From Myxosarcina sp. GA_180221_E-2-1-MAG-40_15 (GTDB taxonomy: Bacteria; Cyanobacteriota; Cyanobacteriia; Cyanobacteriales; Xenococcaceae): a stretch of 64,000 nt of DNA. Below the pieces are notes generated by a model that worked only from the letters and a program-made list of their open reading frames with translations, was not told where the DNA came from and ran no database searches. Shown in pieces: positions 8,080 through 16,934 of the stretch; positions within the stretch are counted from its first letter, which is position 1, and each line of letters begins with the position of its first letter. The position numbers and the translations under genes are program-made. The stretch covers positions 4,814 to 68,813 of the forward strand of contig JAIMKV010000001.1 in NCBI GenBank assembly GCA_020692205.1, in the 5' to 3' direction.

Positions 8080-8883
8080 CTATTGAGCAATAATTCCTGA
8101 CCATTGGACTTTTTTCTCGCCAGTACGCCGATAAGAAAAGAAGAGATGGCTCTGTTGGAACGTGCAGTAAGGAGCGATCGCAATATGTTCTGAACTAATA
8201 CCTAATTGCTCAAGTTGAATTTGATTGATTCGCGATACGTTTAAACGGGCTTTTTCTGGTAGCGCATCATTGAGAATTGGTGTGTTAGGAAGCTGTTTTA
8301 ACTCAGTTAAAATTTCTGAGTCGGTTTTGCTCTGAGCATCTAAAATTATGCTTTGACCAACCTTGCTCGCCACACTTTCATCTACCTGGTAAACTTCTCC
8401 AGAAATCGCCGGACCAATAGCAACACGCAAATTTTGTTTCTGACTGCCGCAGCTTAAGAATCTAGCGATCGCCTTAGGGACAATTTTCTGCGCTGTTCCG
8501 CGCCAACCCGCATGAATTGCACACACCTGTCGGGTAACCACATCGCCAATTAATATAGGTGTACAGTCGGCACTAGCTACCCAAACAGACTGTTGCGGGC
8601 GATCGCTAATTACGGCATCGGCTTCGGCAAAGGAATTGTGACAATTTGGTTGCTTAACTAGATCGATGATTTCCCTTGGTGTTAAGACTAAATTGCCGTG
8701 TACCTGCTGAACCCGATATGCGGTTGTATCAGGTTGCAAAATCGAGGTTAGTTCTTCTGGGGTGCGGGGATAAAACTTTTGAGTAAAGAAGCCATGCTGC
8801 CAAGCCGATAAAAGTTTACAGGCTAAGTAAGAATAATCTTGGCAGGCTTGCCAATGCCAGTGCTGATTAATCAGATTAGACAC
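8080..8883 (-). CDS. pgeF: Peptidoglycan editing factor PgeF (YlmD/YfiH family)
   Basis: The 267-residue protein belongs to the family once called multicopper polyphenol oxidase, now known as a purine-nucleoside-processing enzyme and peptidoglycan editing factor. Conserved zinc-site motifs are visible: VQQVHGN, SADCTPILI, CAIHAGWRGTAQKI, VAIGPAISGEVYQVD and FFSYRRTGE. The start is GTG at 8883. Its neighbours, a DUF721 protein and a membrane protein in the same orientation, are separated by gaps over 100 bp, so a shared transcript is uncertain. Confidence 0.88.
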   Translation of the reverse strand: MSNLINQHWHWQACQDYSYLACKLLSAWQHGFFTQKFYPRTPEELTSILQPDTTAYRVQQVHGNLVLTPREIIDLVKQPNCHNSFAEADAVISDRPQQSVWVASADCTPILIGDVVTRQVCAIHAGWRGTAQKIVPKAIARFLSCGSQKQNLRVAIGPAISGEVYQVDESVASKVGQSIILDAQSKTDSEILTELKQLPNTPILNDALPEKARLNVSRINQIQLEQLGISSEHIAIAPYCTFQQSHLFFSYRRTGEKKVQWSGIIAQ

Positions 8884-8975
8884 AAAAAATCACCAATGAA
8901 GTAAATAGAAATTAAGTCTTGATACTTTCAAAAGTTACAAGATGATAGAGCTAACATAACCCATTAAAACTTAAA

Positions 8976-9037
8976 GGATTAGGAAGAGTAGAAAATAGGA
9001 CCTGTACAGGCTATTTTTCCAACTCAAACCCTAATCC
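8976..9037. terminator. Long imperfect hairpin between two minus-strand genes
   Basis: GGATTAGG (8976-8983) pairs with CCTAATCC near 9030-9037. Inside it are GAAAATAG/CTATTTTT arms around the palindrome CCTGTACAGG (9001-9010). It lies just downstream of the minus-strand gene at 9125-9931 and before pgeF. It could terminate that gene, although the T-run on the minus strand is poor. Confidence 0.35.
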
Positions 9038-9124
9038 TGTTTAAAAATTGAAAGTTTTACTAGGCTCGAAATGATCTTGAGGTAAAATCGGGTTGACAAA
9101 TCAGGCTTAACTACAAGAGAAATT

Positions 9125-9931
9125 TTAGTTTGGCAGAACCGCTACATAAAGCTTGGTATCCGATTCGTATTTCCAAGCTATTCCTTCAGGATCTTTACTT
9201 TGACTCCACTCTTCAAAATCTGGATCGGATTTACGTCTACCAACTGTGCTGGAATTTAGGTCGAGGCGTTTTGCTAGTTCAGCTTGGATCAAAGATTGAC
9301 CAGCATCAATAGAAGCGGATCGATCAATGGTTATTATATCTGCCTCGGACTCAGGTTCTGTTGCAGTTGAGTGTGGAGATTCGTCTCTGGTAGCCAGTGC
9401 TACAGAAGATAATTCGGAATTTGTAACTGTCTGAGTAACTTCATGTTGTTCTTGCTTTGCCAATTGAGCAATACCTCTAACAGATAATTTATTAGAGTCT
9501 TTAGCCGCTAATTGATAAGAGTTTACTGCTGCTTCTGGTTCACTATCATCTAAGATACTGCCCAAAGCACTTGCAGTGGGGAAATAATAGACAACACCTT
9601 TGTCGGCAACAGTCTGTGGCTTAGTGCCATACTCATCACTTTTACGAGTGAGAAATGCTTTGGCTGCTCTAGGAGTAAGGTTGGCTTTTACGGATAGATC
9701 TACGGGAGTTAGATAGCCTCTATTTTCCTTAATCAGTTGATTAAAGTAAGGATTAATTTCTCTACACCACTTTTGCCACTGATAGTTCTGCCAAAGTTGG
9801 AAAGCTACAATTACCGCTGCTATTAATAGCAGAAAGGGCCATAGCATATACAAAACGACAAAACCAAATGCCAAAGGTAAGATGAGAACTAAAGCTCCAG
9901 CAGAACCATTATCTAGTACTTTTCCAGTCAT
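9125..9931 (-). CDS. Membrane-anchored protein with winged-helix-like segments, hypothetical
   Basis: The 268-residue protein has a hydrophobic hairpin at about residues 12-45 (LVLILPLAFGFVVLYMLWPF and onward). A soluble region follows, containing LTPVDLSVKANLTPRAAKAF, which looks like a helix-turn-helix or winged-helix segment. A low-complexity Glu/Ser stretch leads to a second DNA-binding-like segment, AELAKRLDLNSSTVGRRKSD, then FEEWSQSKDPEGIAWKY. This layout suggests a membrane-tethered protein with a repressor-like tail. I do not know a named family; function unknown. Confidence 0.65.
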   Translation of the reverse strand: MTGKVLDNGSAGALVLILPLAFGFVVLYMLWPFLLLIAAVIVAFQLWQNYQWQKWCREINPYFNQLIKENRGYLTPVDLSVKANLTPRAAKAFLTRKSDEYGTKPQTVADKGVVYYFPTASALGSILDDSEPEAAVNSYQLAAKDSNKLSVRGIAQLAKQEQHEVTQTVTNSELSSVALATRDESPHSTATEPESEADIITIDRSASIDAGQSLIQAELAKRLDLNSSTVGRRKSDPDFEEWSQSKDPEGIAWKYESDTKLYVAVLPN

Positions 9932-10063
9932 AGTTGTGGTTGCAATTGCAAAAATTTACGAGTTGCAAGGTTATCTTGCATAAATTGTCTCATTGCAATA
10001 TTAAGGCAAATTGTGTTGCAGCGCACGCAACTGAATGCAAAGATTAACAACAAGTTGAAGATG

Positions 10064-10858
10064 CTATTTGGCAACAGCTAGTTTCGACAAACCCAAACGT
10101 TGCAACATCGCCTTACGTCCAGAAATAGCTAAAGCATCATCTAGAGGAGTCAGGGCAATTTTTGTCTCATATTTTCGTTGTAGGGCTTTTGCGATCAGCC
10201 AGTCGGCAATAAAATAATTTTTGGGGAGTAAAGGACCATGAGCATACGTCGCGATCGCATTCTGATAAAAAGCTCCTGCGGTTCGATCTTCACCATTGTT
10301 GCCATATCCTTTAATGACTCTGCCCAAAGGCTGCACATCTTGCAAATAGGTTCTGCCTCCGTGATTCTCGAAGCCGATGACGACAGGTTTTTCACCTAAC
10401 ATTGCTTCTAGCTCAGAGGCGATTGGAGTTGCTGTAATTTCAAACACCAGGTTACCAATACAGCGTTGCGCTTCAATACCTGGGTGTTGGCTAACCATAT
10501 CTAGTAGACCTAAGCCCTTAATTCTTTTGCCTAGTGCTGGCTCATAGTAGTGACCTAGCAGTTGGGGGGAACCACAGGTAAATACTCCTGGAGTGCCTTG
10601 AGCTAATTTTTGCTGTAAAGCCGCTGCTTTTGCTCCCTGCAAGTCGCGCATGACAATTTCTTGCTGACGATCTTGCGCTCCTCCGCCAACAATTAAGTCT
10701 ACACGATCAAACTCGGCAATCTCTGTTTCTCGTTTGAGGGGAACAATCTCGACCTCTATTCCTCGCCACTGACATCGCCGTTGCAGACAGATAACGTTGC
10801 CGCGATCGCCATAGGTACTCATTAGCGTTGGATATAGCCAGCCAATTGCAATTTTCAT
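10064..10858 (-). CDS. gatD: GatD-like type 1 glutamine amidotransferase
   Basis: The 264-residue protein resembles GatD, the glutaminase subunit of the MurT/GatD lipid II isoglutaminyl synthase and a CobB/CobQ-like amidotransferase. It begins MKIAIGWLYPTLMSTYGDRG, then has DLIVGGGAQDRQQ, the catalytic nucleophile in VFTCGSPQLLG (Cys95 from this start), GFENHGG, and the catalytic His in TYAHGPLLPKN. I use the ATG at 10858 because the five preceding residues are not conserved. The usual MurT partner is not adjacent and is not recognised in the window. Confidence 0.8.
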   Translation of the reverse strand: MKIAIGWLYPTLMSTYGDRGNVICLQRRCQWRGIEVEIVPLKRETEIAEFDRVDLIVGGGAQDRQQEIVMRDLQGAKAAALQQKLAQGTPGVFTCGSPQLLGHYYEPALGKRIKGLGLLDMVSQHPGIEAQRCIGNLVFEITATPIASELEAMLGEKPVVIGFENHGGRTYLQDVQPLGRVIKGYGNNGEDRTAGAFYQNAIATYAHGPLLPKNYFIADWLIAKALQRKYETKIALTPLDDALAISGRKAMLQRLGLSKLAVAK

Positions 10859-11070
10859 TAATCTAATTGTCAAAGTTCAAGAATAACAAATTCACAATTG
10901 ATCGCCATAATTAAATGAAAATTAGCCAAGTATTCTGTTTGGTAAATTTTGAAGAAATTGTTAAAAATAGTTAAACTGTTTATGAGCAAATTATGAACGA
11001 ACATCGCTAGTAGATTTGTTTGATATCTACAAACCCCTTTTGTTTAGTTGAGTTATGAGGATTTATTAAT

Positions 11071-11364
11071 ATGACTTTTACCCCCACCGTAACTAAAGAA
11101 AAAGCTGGTCAGACAATCAAGCAACATTACCCTAACTACAAGATAATTGTTTTGAATGATGACTACAATACCTTTCCTCACGTGATCGAGTGTTTGATGA
11201 AGTACATTCCGGGGATGAATGGCGATCGCGCTAGAGAATTAACCGATCAAATACATTTTGAAGGACAAGCTTTAGTTTGGGTTGGCCCTCAAGAACAAGC
11301 AGAACTATACCACCAACAGTTAAAACGCGCTGGCTTAACTATGGCACCCTTAGAACAAGCCTAA
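11071..11364 (+). CDS. clpS: ClpS adaptor for Clp protease
   Basis: ClpS binds the N-domain of ClpA/ClpC and delivers N-degron substrates. The 97-residue protein has the family core YKIIVLNDDYNTFPHVIE, in which the NDDYNTF acidic loop and following helix form the N-degron pocket, and a C-terminal AELYHQQLKRAGLTMAPLE. Length is normal. A DUF2103 gene follows 99 bp downstream on the same strand. Confidence 0.92.
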   Translation: MTFTPTVTKEKAGQTIKQHYPNYKIIVLNDDYNTFPHVIECLMKYIPGMNGDRARELTDQIHFEGQALVWVGPQEQAELYHQQLKRAGLTMAPLEQA

Positions 11365-11463
11365 TTCATTGAGCATCCAACATTGAGCGTTTACTATTAA
11401 ATAAACGTTTAGATAGAATTTTGCTGTCTCACTCAATGGTAAATGCTATGGAGAAAAATAGGT

Positions 11464-11745
11464 ATGTCTTCTGATGGTCGGTTAGTCTGGAATCATTCAA
11501 CTCATCTCCCTGGCTTGATTCCGATCCTGGAAAAATTAATTAAGTGCGAAGGAGTTACTACCGTTACTCCAGGCAGAATTAAGCAGACTAGAAGTCACAT
11601 ACCGAAAATGAAGCTGCGAGTTTCTGTGCCGATTCGAGGCGGTTACAAAGTTATTGCGCGTCAAGGAAAGACAGTGCAAGAAGTCTTTATTCTTAGTACC
11701 TTAGAGCAGGGACAGTTAGAACAGGCGATCGCCAATTTATTATAA
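11464..11745 (+). CDS. DUF2103 family protein
   Basis: The 93-residue product (MSSDGRLVWNHSTHLPGL) matches the cyanobacterial DUF2103 family, with conserved GRLVWNHSTH, VTTVTPGRI and LRVSVPIRGGYKVIARQGK. The His and Asn residues near the N-terminus could bind metal, but no function is established. I chose the ATG at 11464, which has a GGAG 10 bases upstream (11450-11453), over the ATG at 11443, which adds seven unconserved residues. Confidence 0.78.
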   Translation: MSSDGRLVWNHSTHLPGLIPILEKLIKCEGVTTVTPGRIKQTRSHIPKMKLRVSVPIRGGYKVIARQGKTVQEVFILSTLEQGQLEQAIANLL

Positions 11746-11894
11746 ATAAAAATTATGTATTGGCGATCGCAAAGTAGTAAATAGCGAATTGAACAACTGT
11801 AGGTTAGGTTAACGGCAGTGTAACCCAAAAAAACTAACGCCTAATAGCTACGAATAAAATCGCCATCGGCTTATGACATTAAATAAACAACGAC

Positions 11895-13082
11895 TTAAAT
11901 CTTAGCCATATCTTTAAAGGTAATTTTCAAGTAATCATCATCCATTTTCGCTCCTGATGGTTGGAGTGCTGCCAGAGCTTGAGGCAGAACTAAATTACGG
12001 CGGTGATTACCAATGCGAACGTTTAGCTCATCCCCAGTTTTATTGAGCTGAATTTGTTCTTTCGGAATTCCTGGCAAATACAGCTGAAGGCTATAGTTGC
12101 CTTCTTCTTGAACTATCTTGATCGTGCTTTCTTTGTAATAGACTTGAGTGGGATCTTCATCCTGATACAAAATTTCTTTGAGCTTTTCTAAAGCTTCCAT
12201 GCCACACATTTCAGTAGGAAATAGAGGAGCTTCTTTGACTGGTAAAGGGTGAAAATTATCGTATATTTCTTGCTTGTATACGTCTTGATTTGCTTTCCAG
12301 CGTTCAAAGAAAGGATCGTTAACTTCATTAGGAATCACTCGATTGGCAATGACTAAATCTGTGGCAACATTATATAAACTTAGATAAGCATGAGCGCGCA
12401 GAGATTCTTTGATGACCATCTTTTCAGGATTCATTACTAAGCGCACTGAAGTCTTAGTATTGTCAGTCAAGACTTTTTCTAAAGCTTCAATCTGCTCGTA
12501 AAACTCATAAGGCGCGTCCATAACTTCTTTATCTGGCAGCGAAAAACCCGCAATGGGTTTGAAGAAAGGCTCAACCAAAGGACGTAATGCTGCCGACATC
12601 CCCTGTAATGGTTTATAAAAGCGTCTCATATACCAACCACCAACTTCTGGCAAACTCAATAGCCTTAAGGCTGTTCCAGTAGGTGCAGAGTCGATGATTA
12701 GAGTATCAAAATCACCTTCATCATAGTGGCGTTTCATTCTCACCAAGCCAAAGATTTCGTCCATTCCAGGCAGAATGGCTAATTCTTCAGCCTGTACCCC
12801 ATCCAAACCTCTAGCCTGCAAAACCTGAGTAATGTAACGTTTTACCGAACCCCAGTTGCCTTCTAATTCCCGCAAGGCGTCAAGTTCTGCACCCCAAAGA
12901 TTAGGACGAATCTCTTGCGGATCATGTCCTAGCTCAAGATCGAAACTATCTGCTAGAGAGTGTGCTGGGTCAGTACTAAGTACTAAAGTTCTATGACCCA
13001 ATTCCGCACAGCGTAAACCCGTAGCAGCAGCAACGGAAGTTTTACCAACTCCACCCTTGCCAGTCATTAAAATTACACGCAT
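11895..13082 (-). CDS. ArsA/Get3-type ATPase with C-terminal Hsp20-like domain
   Basis: The 395-residue protein has the deviant Walker A of ArsA/Get3 ATPases ([17 protein letters not shown], residues 6-22), the switch motif [13 protein letters not shown], and [15 protein letters not shown]. The last 85 residues ([20 protein letters not shown], then [16 protein letters not shown]) form an alpha-crystallin/Hsp20-like beta domain, a known addition in photosynthetic lineages. Get3 relatives target membrane proteins or act as chaperones; arsenic transport is unlikely because no arsB is nearby. A DUF2358 gene lies 43 bp upstream in the same orientation. Confidence 0.88.
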   Translation of the reverse strand: MRVILMTGKGGVGKTSVAAATGLRCAELGHRTLVLSTDPAHSLADSFDLELGHDPQEIRPNLWGAELDALRELEGNWGSVKRYITQVLQARGLDGVQAEELAILPGMDEIFGLVRMKRHYDEGDFDTLIIDSAPTGTALRLLSLPEVGGWYMRRFYKPLQGMSAALRPLVEPFFKPIAGFSLPDKEVMDAPYEFYEQIEALEKVLTDNTKTSVRLVMNPEKMVIKESLRAHAYLSLYNVATDLVIANRVIPNEVNDPFFERWKANQDVYKQEIYDNFHPLPVKEAPLFPTEMCGMEALEKLKEILYQDEDPTQVYYKESTIKIVQEEGNYSLQLYLPGIPKEQIQLNKTGDELNVRIGNHRRNLVLPQALAALQPSGAKMDDDYLKITFKDMAKI

Positions 13083-13125
13083 CTAAATTTAGATCCTAGA
13101 TTAAATATATTTACATTACTTAACT

Positions 13126-13560
13126 TTATTGTGACGCTTTTTGACTGTAAAAGAAATTCTGACGTAAAACTTTCCAGGGAGAAATGTGCCAATAATCGAT
13201 ATGAGAGCTAATCAAATTCTCATCGTTTACTTTCAATTCGCTCCAGCCAGGAATAGACAAGTGAGGTTTCCAAGGTAGTGGAGAAGTCATATTAAGCGTC
13301 CACTCGGTTTTAATTACTTCTCCTTCTTGGTCTACGTTGTGAACTTCCATTTCAACATCGCTAAAAAAGCTGCCTAAAAAAGCAATCATTGCCTGATACT
13401 TTTTGATACCATTAAATTCATTCAACGGGTCTTTAAAATAAACATCATCAGCATAGATCCCAAAAGTTTGATCCTCAGGAAATTTTTCATAATCCTCTTT
13501 GAGAATCTCCATCAGATCTGGTTGCTGTTGCTTGTTAATTGTTGAGGATCGATCGTTCAT
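13126..13560 (-). CDS. DUF2358 (NTF2-like fold) protein
   Basis: The 144-residue protein shows features of the cyanobacterial/plant DUF2358 family: ILKEDYEKFP, TFGIYADDVYFKDPLNEFNG, and WTLNMTSPLPWKPHLSIPG. The family probably has an NTF2-like cone fold and no known enzymatic role. It sits 43 bp upstream of the ArsA-type ATPase gene in the same direction, so the two are probably cotranscribed and could work together. Confidence 0.78.
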   Translation of the reverse strand: MNDRSSTINKQQQPDLMEILKEDYEKFPEDQTFGIYADDVYFKDPLNEFNGIKKYQAMIAFLGSFFSDVEMEVHNVDQEGEVIKTEWTLNMTSPLPWKPHLSIPGWSELKVNDENLISSHIDYWHISPWKVLRQNFFYSQKASQ

Positions 13561-13629
13561 GGCGTTGGTTTTTCAGTTAATAATAATTTTAAGTTTGTGA
13601 AAAGATGAATCATAAGCGAATACTCAAAG

Positions 13630-13663
13630 GCTAATAGCTAAAAGCTAATAGCTGATAGCTAGC
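13630..13663. repeat. Short tandem heptamer repeat (AGCTAAT/AGCTAAA)
   Basis: Near-perfect heptamers GCTAATA, GCTAAAA, GCTAATA and GCTGATA occur in tandem between the DUF2358 gene and the next upstream gene. The same family occurs at 62346-62386, and shorter versions lie near 2117-2140 and, inverted, 15040-15060. Confidence 0.6.
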
Positions 13664-13701
13664 AAAATAAATTCACTTTCAACTAATGCCAAAAAATCAG
13701 C

Positions 13702-14271
13702 TCAAACCTCAACCTCAGACCATAAACGTTCCAACTGAGCTTTCCAGGCAGCTAGAAATTGTTCTCTTTGAGCAGGATCTTGGTCAATACCGCCCATAAT
13801 TCCTTCTTGATAGAAGCGGTCAATAGTTTGGTAAGTAGACTCTAAGCTTTGTCCTTGAGCTTTGGCTGCTTTGACAATTTGGATAATTTGTTTTTCGATT
13901 AGCTGGTTAAAAGACTGAGATAAACCTTTTTCAACGAGAGATGCTAAAGATGCGATCGCACTTTCTAAATCTTCTGAGGTCAAACTTGCCAAACGATGAT
14001 GAAATACACCCCACAGGACATTTTGATTGACAGCATAGCGAACTTCTTGGGTAGTATCAAAGTTGTCTTCTAATAGTTGGGGCAATAAAGACTGAGCTTC
14101 ACTAGCTGCTGCGATGGGAGATAATAATCTCAACCAAGTATGATCTTCGGAAAGAATAACTAATAAATGTATTTGAGAATTTTTAATTTGCCAAGCTTCT
14201 TCTACATCGTGGTTAATATCTTCGCGATTGAAAAGACGCTCCAGGATGGATGATATTTCCGCTGTTTTCAT
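13702..14271 (-). CDS. Hypothetical protein, possibly a CesT/YbjN-like fold
   Basis: The 189-residue soluble protein starts MKTAEISSILERLF and continues with VLWGVFHHRLASLTSEDLES. The first 120 residues alternate strands and helices in an order reminiscent of type III chaperone/YbjN-like domains, but this is only an impression. The last 70 residues are helical and end in AAWKAQLERLWSEVEV. It is divergent from tadA and lies upstream of DUF2358 in the same orientation. Function unknown. Confidence 0.55.
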   Translation of the reverse strand: MKTAEISSILERLFNREDINHDVEEAWQIKNSQIHLLVILSEDHTWLRLLSPIAAASEAQSLLPQLLEDNFDTTQEVRYAVNQNVLWGVFHHRLASLTSEDLESAIASLASLVEKGLSQSFNQLIEKQIIQIVKAAKAQGQSLESTYQTIDRFYQEGIMGGIDQDPAQREQFLAAWKAQLERLWSEVEV

Positions 14272-14380
14272 TACTAATAATTAAAAAATAATCTTATCTG
14301 GTGAATGGTTTAACATTAGTTTAATGTTTTTCTCAGACAGATCGATCTGCAATTGTATATATTCCCACTGATGTTTGGAA

Positions 14381-14902
14381 ATGACTAAAAAGTCAAGCTA
14401 CAAAGTAGTCACAGATTCTCTGGCTCAATTAAGCAATGATTCATATCTGATTCATTGCCGCTGGATGAAATATGCTCTAAAGTTAGCTCAAACCGCTGGA
14501 AATGTAGGCGAAGTACCTGTTGGGGCAGTAATTATTGATCGCCAGGGCAATTTGATAGCTGAAGCAGCCAACCGCAAGTTAAGAGAGCAAGATCCAACTG
14601 CTCACGCTGAAATTTTAGCCATCCGTACAGCAACTAAAGCCGTCCAAAATTGCTATCTTAAAAATTGTACCCTCTACGTCACTCTTGAACCTTGTCCGAT
14701 GTGTGCGGGGGCAATTGTTCATGCCCGTTTAGGTTTATTAGTTTACGGTGCTGACGATCCCAAAACTGGAGCGATACGAAGCGTTACCAATATTCCTGAC
14801 GGTTATTGTTCCAATCATTCTTTACAAGTTTTAGCGGGGATCGAAGAAACATCTTGTCATCAACAGTTGCAGACTTGGTTTAATCGCCAGAGAAAAAAAT
14901 AA
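14381..14902 (+). CDS. tadA: tRNA-specific adenosine deaminase TadA
   Basis: TadA deaminates the wobble adenosine (A34) of tRNA-Arg(ACG) to inosine. The 173-residue protein carries the zinc-deaminase motifs TAHAEILAIR (ligand His, proton-shuttle Glu) and EPCPMCAGAIVHAR (two Cys ligands), preceded by NVGEVPVGAVI. I start it at the ATG at 14381, two codons inside an upstream TTG. This gives about 20 residues before the conserved core, slightly longer than usual, so an internal ATG (MKYALK) is possible. Confidence 0.92.
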   Translation: MTKKSSYKVVTDSLAQLSNDSYLIHCRWMKYALKLAQTAGNVGEVPVGAVIIDRQGNLIAEAANRKLREQDPTAHAEILAIRTATKAVQNCYLKNCTLYVTLEPCPMCAGAIVHARLGLLVYGADDPKTGAIRSVTNIPDGYCSNHSLQVLAGIEETSCHQQLQTWFNRQRKK

Positions 14903-14929
14903 TGGCGTTGCCGCTTTGAAGTATACCAT

Positions 14930-15062
14930 TTGCGAAGCTTATCCTTTAGGACAAGGGCGACGCGAAGCTAGTGTGATGCGAAGCGAATCCTTTAGGGCTT
15001 TAGCATACAATGTGAAACTGAGAGTAATACTGTTCGTAGCTCTTAGCTCTTAGCTCTTTAAA
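14930..15062. repeat. GC-rich interspersed repeats after tadA
   Basis: The gap holds the alternating strings GCGAAGCTTATCCTTTAGGA and GCGAAGCGAATCCTTTAGGG, then GTAGCTCTTAGCTCTTAGCTC tandem heptamers. The CCTTTAGG word also occurs inverted (CCTAAAGGAT) near 62210-62240. These look like dispersed palindromic repeats, with no coding sequence. Confidence 0.5.
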
Positions 15063-15139
15063 ATTTCGTTTCTTCGAGTGAAAAATTCAAAATCGTACCT
15101 CGATTCAGCAACGCCTAACTAATTCACATTACTTATTAC

Positions 15140-16840
15140 TTATTTCTGTGACATCTTATACATTTTTTCCGTCATTGCCATGCTGGTTAAAGAGCGTAAG
15201 AGCAAGATAAACCAAAAGGTAGCAAAGCAAAAAAGAGCGATCGCCACACCTTTGAATTGACCTACTAGCAGCACTGAACCCGATAGCAAGCTAAAACCTG
15301 ATAAGCAAGTGTAAATTAAGCTTTTGATTCCTAACTGAATTTGTTTGAGAGAGCGTTCGCTTTCTATAGATTTAACCTTGACCTGTAGTTCGCCCAAATC
15401 TAGACGAGATTCTAGACGCATAATCGACATTTGAGTACGGTTAGGCTGTTTCAATTTATATTGAATAAAATCTTTTGTTTGTCTGGCTAAAATACCCAAC
15501 ATACTTCCTTGCTGCTGCTGGAAGGCAATTTGTTTTAAAAATGGTTGAGCTGCTGCTAATAGGTTGTATTGAGGATCTAAGGCGCGAGCTATTCCGTCGA
15601 GGGTAGTTAAGGACTTAACGATAAAAGTCATCTGAGGCGGGAGACGAAATGGCTGTTGCTCAAAGATCGCATAGACTTCATCGGTTATTTGTTCAAAAGC
15701 CCTAACGTCTACAGGTTTATCACGAAATTCCTCAATCATAAAGGCGATCATCCGCTTAACGGGAGTCATATCGGCAACAGGTTCAATTAACCCCATATAG
15801 ATTAGAGTTTCTACTACCTCATCCGTATCTTTCTTTAAAACCGCAAAAAACGTTTTGATCATTTGATCTTTGTCGATGGTTTTGACTTCTGCCATCGTGC
15901 CAAAATCATAAAAGATAATATCTCCTCTGGGACTAACCGCCATGTTACCTGGATGGGGGTCTGATTGAAAAAATCCGTCTTCTAGAAGCTGCTTTAAATA
16001 ACAGGTGATGCCTAGCTGAATAACTTCTTGAGTGTCAATTTGACTAGCTTCTAAAGCAGGGCGATTATCAATTTTGATACCTGGTAGATATTCTAAAGTT
16101 AAAATCTTTGAGGTAGTATATTGCCAATAAACTTGAGGCACAGCCACTCGCTGATAGTTTTGGAAGTTCTCTCGAAAGCGATCGGCATTTTTGCCTTCGT
16201 GAATATAGTCAATTTCTAAATAGAGCAGTTCAAAAAATTCGCGATAAATTGCTTCTAAATTAAATTTTCTCGCGCTTTTAAGCAAACGATTGAGCCATCT
16301 GACCAAACGGTGTAAGATTTCAAAATCTAAGTTAAATAACTGGGCTAAACCAGGACGCTGCACTTTAATTACCACGTCTTCCCCTGTATGTAGCCTAGCT
16401 TTGTGTACCTGACCTAAAGAAGCAGCGGCTAAAGGAGTCGGATTAAACTCGGCAAACAGCGTTGAGATTGGCTTGCCCAATTCGGTTTCAATTACGGCGA
16501 TCGCTAGGTCTGAACTAAAGGGTGGCACTCGATCCTGTAGCTGACCAAATTCCTGAATATATTCTAGGGGAATCAAATCGGCACGAGTTGATAAAGCTTG
16601 TCCAATTTTAATAAAGGTTGGACCTAGTTCCAAAATATTTCTGACCAACCATTTGGCGATACGATGTCTACGCCCAGAGGAATTGTTCCCTGTAACTTTG
16701 TTCCACCACAAAGAAAATATTAGTTTAATCGTGATGCCAAAGATTTTTAGCTGACGAAAAAATGGCGAGTAAGGATAGCTGCCTGAAGGCGATCGCGATA
16801 ACTTTAGCTTAGTAGGCTTTTTGTTTTTATGCCATTTCAT
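15140..16840 (-). CDS. ABC1/UbiB/AarF family atypical kinase
   Basis: The 566-residue protein has the ABC1/UbiB hallmarks: the inhibitory KxGQ motif in FIKIGQALSTRAD, the Ala-rich loop AAASLGQVHKA, VVIKVQRPG with the lysine, the catalytic-loop equivalent SDPHPGNM, and YDFGTM in place of DFG. Two C-terminal hydrophobic segments (about residues 505-555) anchor it in a membrane. Relatives support prenylquinone or lipid metabolism in thylakoids and plastids; the substrate here is unknown. A GAF histidine kinase gene lies upstream in the same direction. Confidence 0.88.
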   Translation of the reverse strand: MKWHKNKKPTKLKLSRSPSGSYPYSPFFRQLKIFGITIKLIFSLWWNKVTGNNSSGRRHRIAKWLVRNILELGPTFIKIGQALSTRADLIPLEYIQEFGQLQDRVPPFSSDLAIAVIETELGKPISTLFAEFNPTPLAAASLGQVHKARLHTGEDVVIKVQRPGLAQLFNLDFEILHRLVRWLNRLLKSARKFNLEAIYREFFELLYLEIDYIHEGKNADRFRENFQNYQRVAVPQVYWQYTTSKILTLEYLPGIKIDNRPALEASQIDTQEVIQLGITCYLKQLLEDGFFQSDPHPGNMAVSPRGDIIFYDFGTMAEVKTIDKDQMIKTFFAVLKKDTDEVVETLIYMGLIEPVADMTPVKRMIAFMIEEFRDKPVDVRAFEQITDEVYAIFEQQPFRLPPQMTFIVKSLTTLDGIARALDPQYNLLAAAQPFLKQIAFQQQQGSMLGILARQTKDFIQYKLKQPNRTQMSIMRLESRLDLGELQVKVKSIESERSLKQIQLGIKSLIYTCLSGFSLLSGSVLLVGQFKGVAIALFCFATFWFILLLRSLTSMAMTEKMYKMSQK

Positions 16841-16934
16841 AGAAATCTCAGAGAATCGATCGAGAGGGAAATCAACTTAATTGAAAAGCGATCGACTGTG
16901 GTCATTACCTAACATTAAATAATTTACCATTAGC

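Noticed and set aside
8080-8883. Reading of this gene as a laccase/multicopper oxidase
   Set aside because: The family was renamed: its members process purine nucleosides or edit peptidoglycan, and no blue-copper ligand set is present.
11895-13082. Arsenic efflux ATPase
   Set aside because: No arsB or arsR gene is near, and the Hsp20-like tail fits Get3-type proteins instead.
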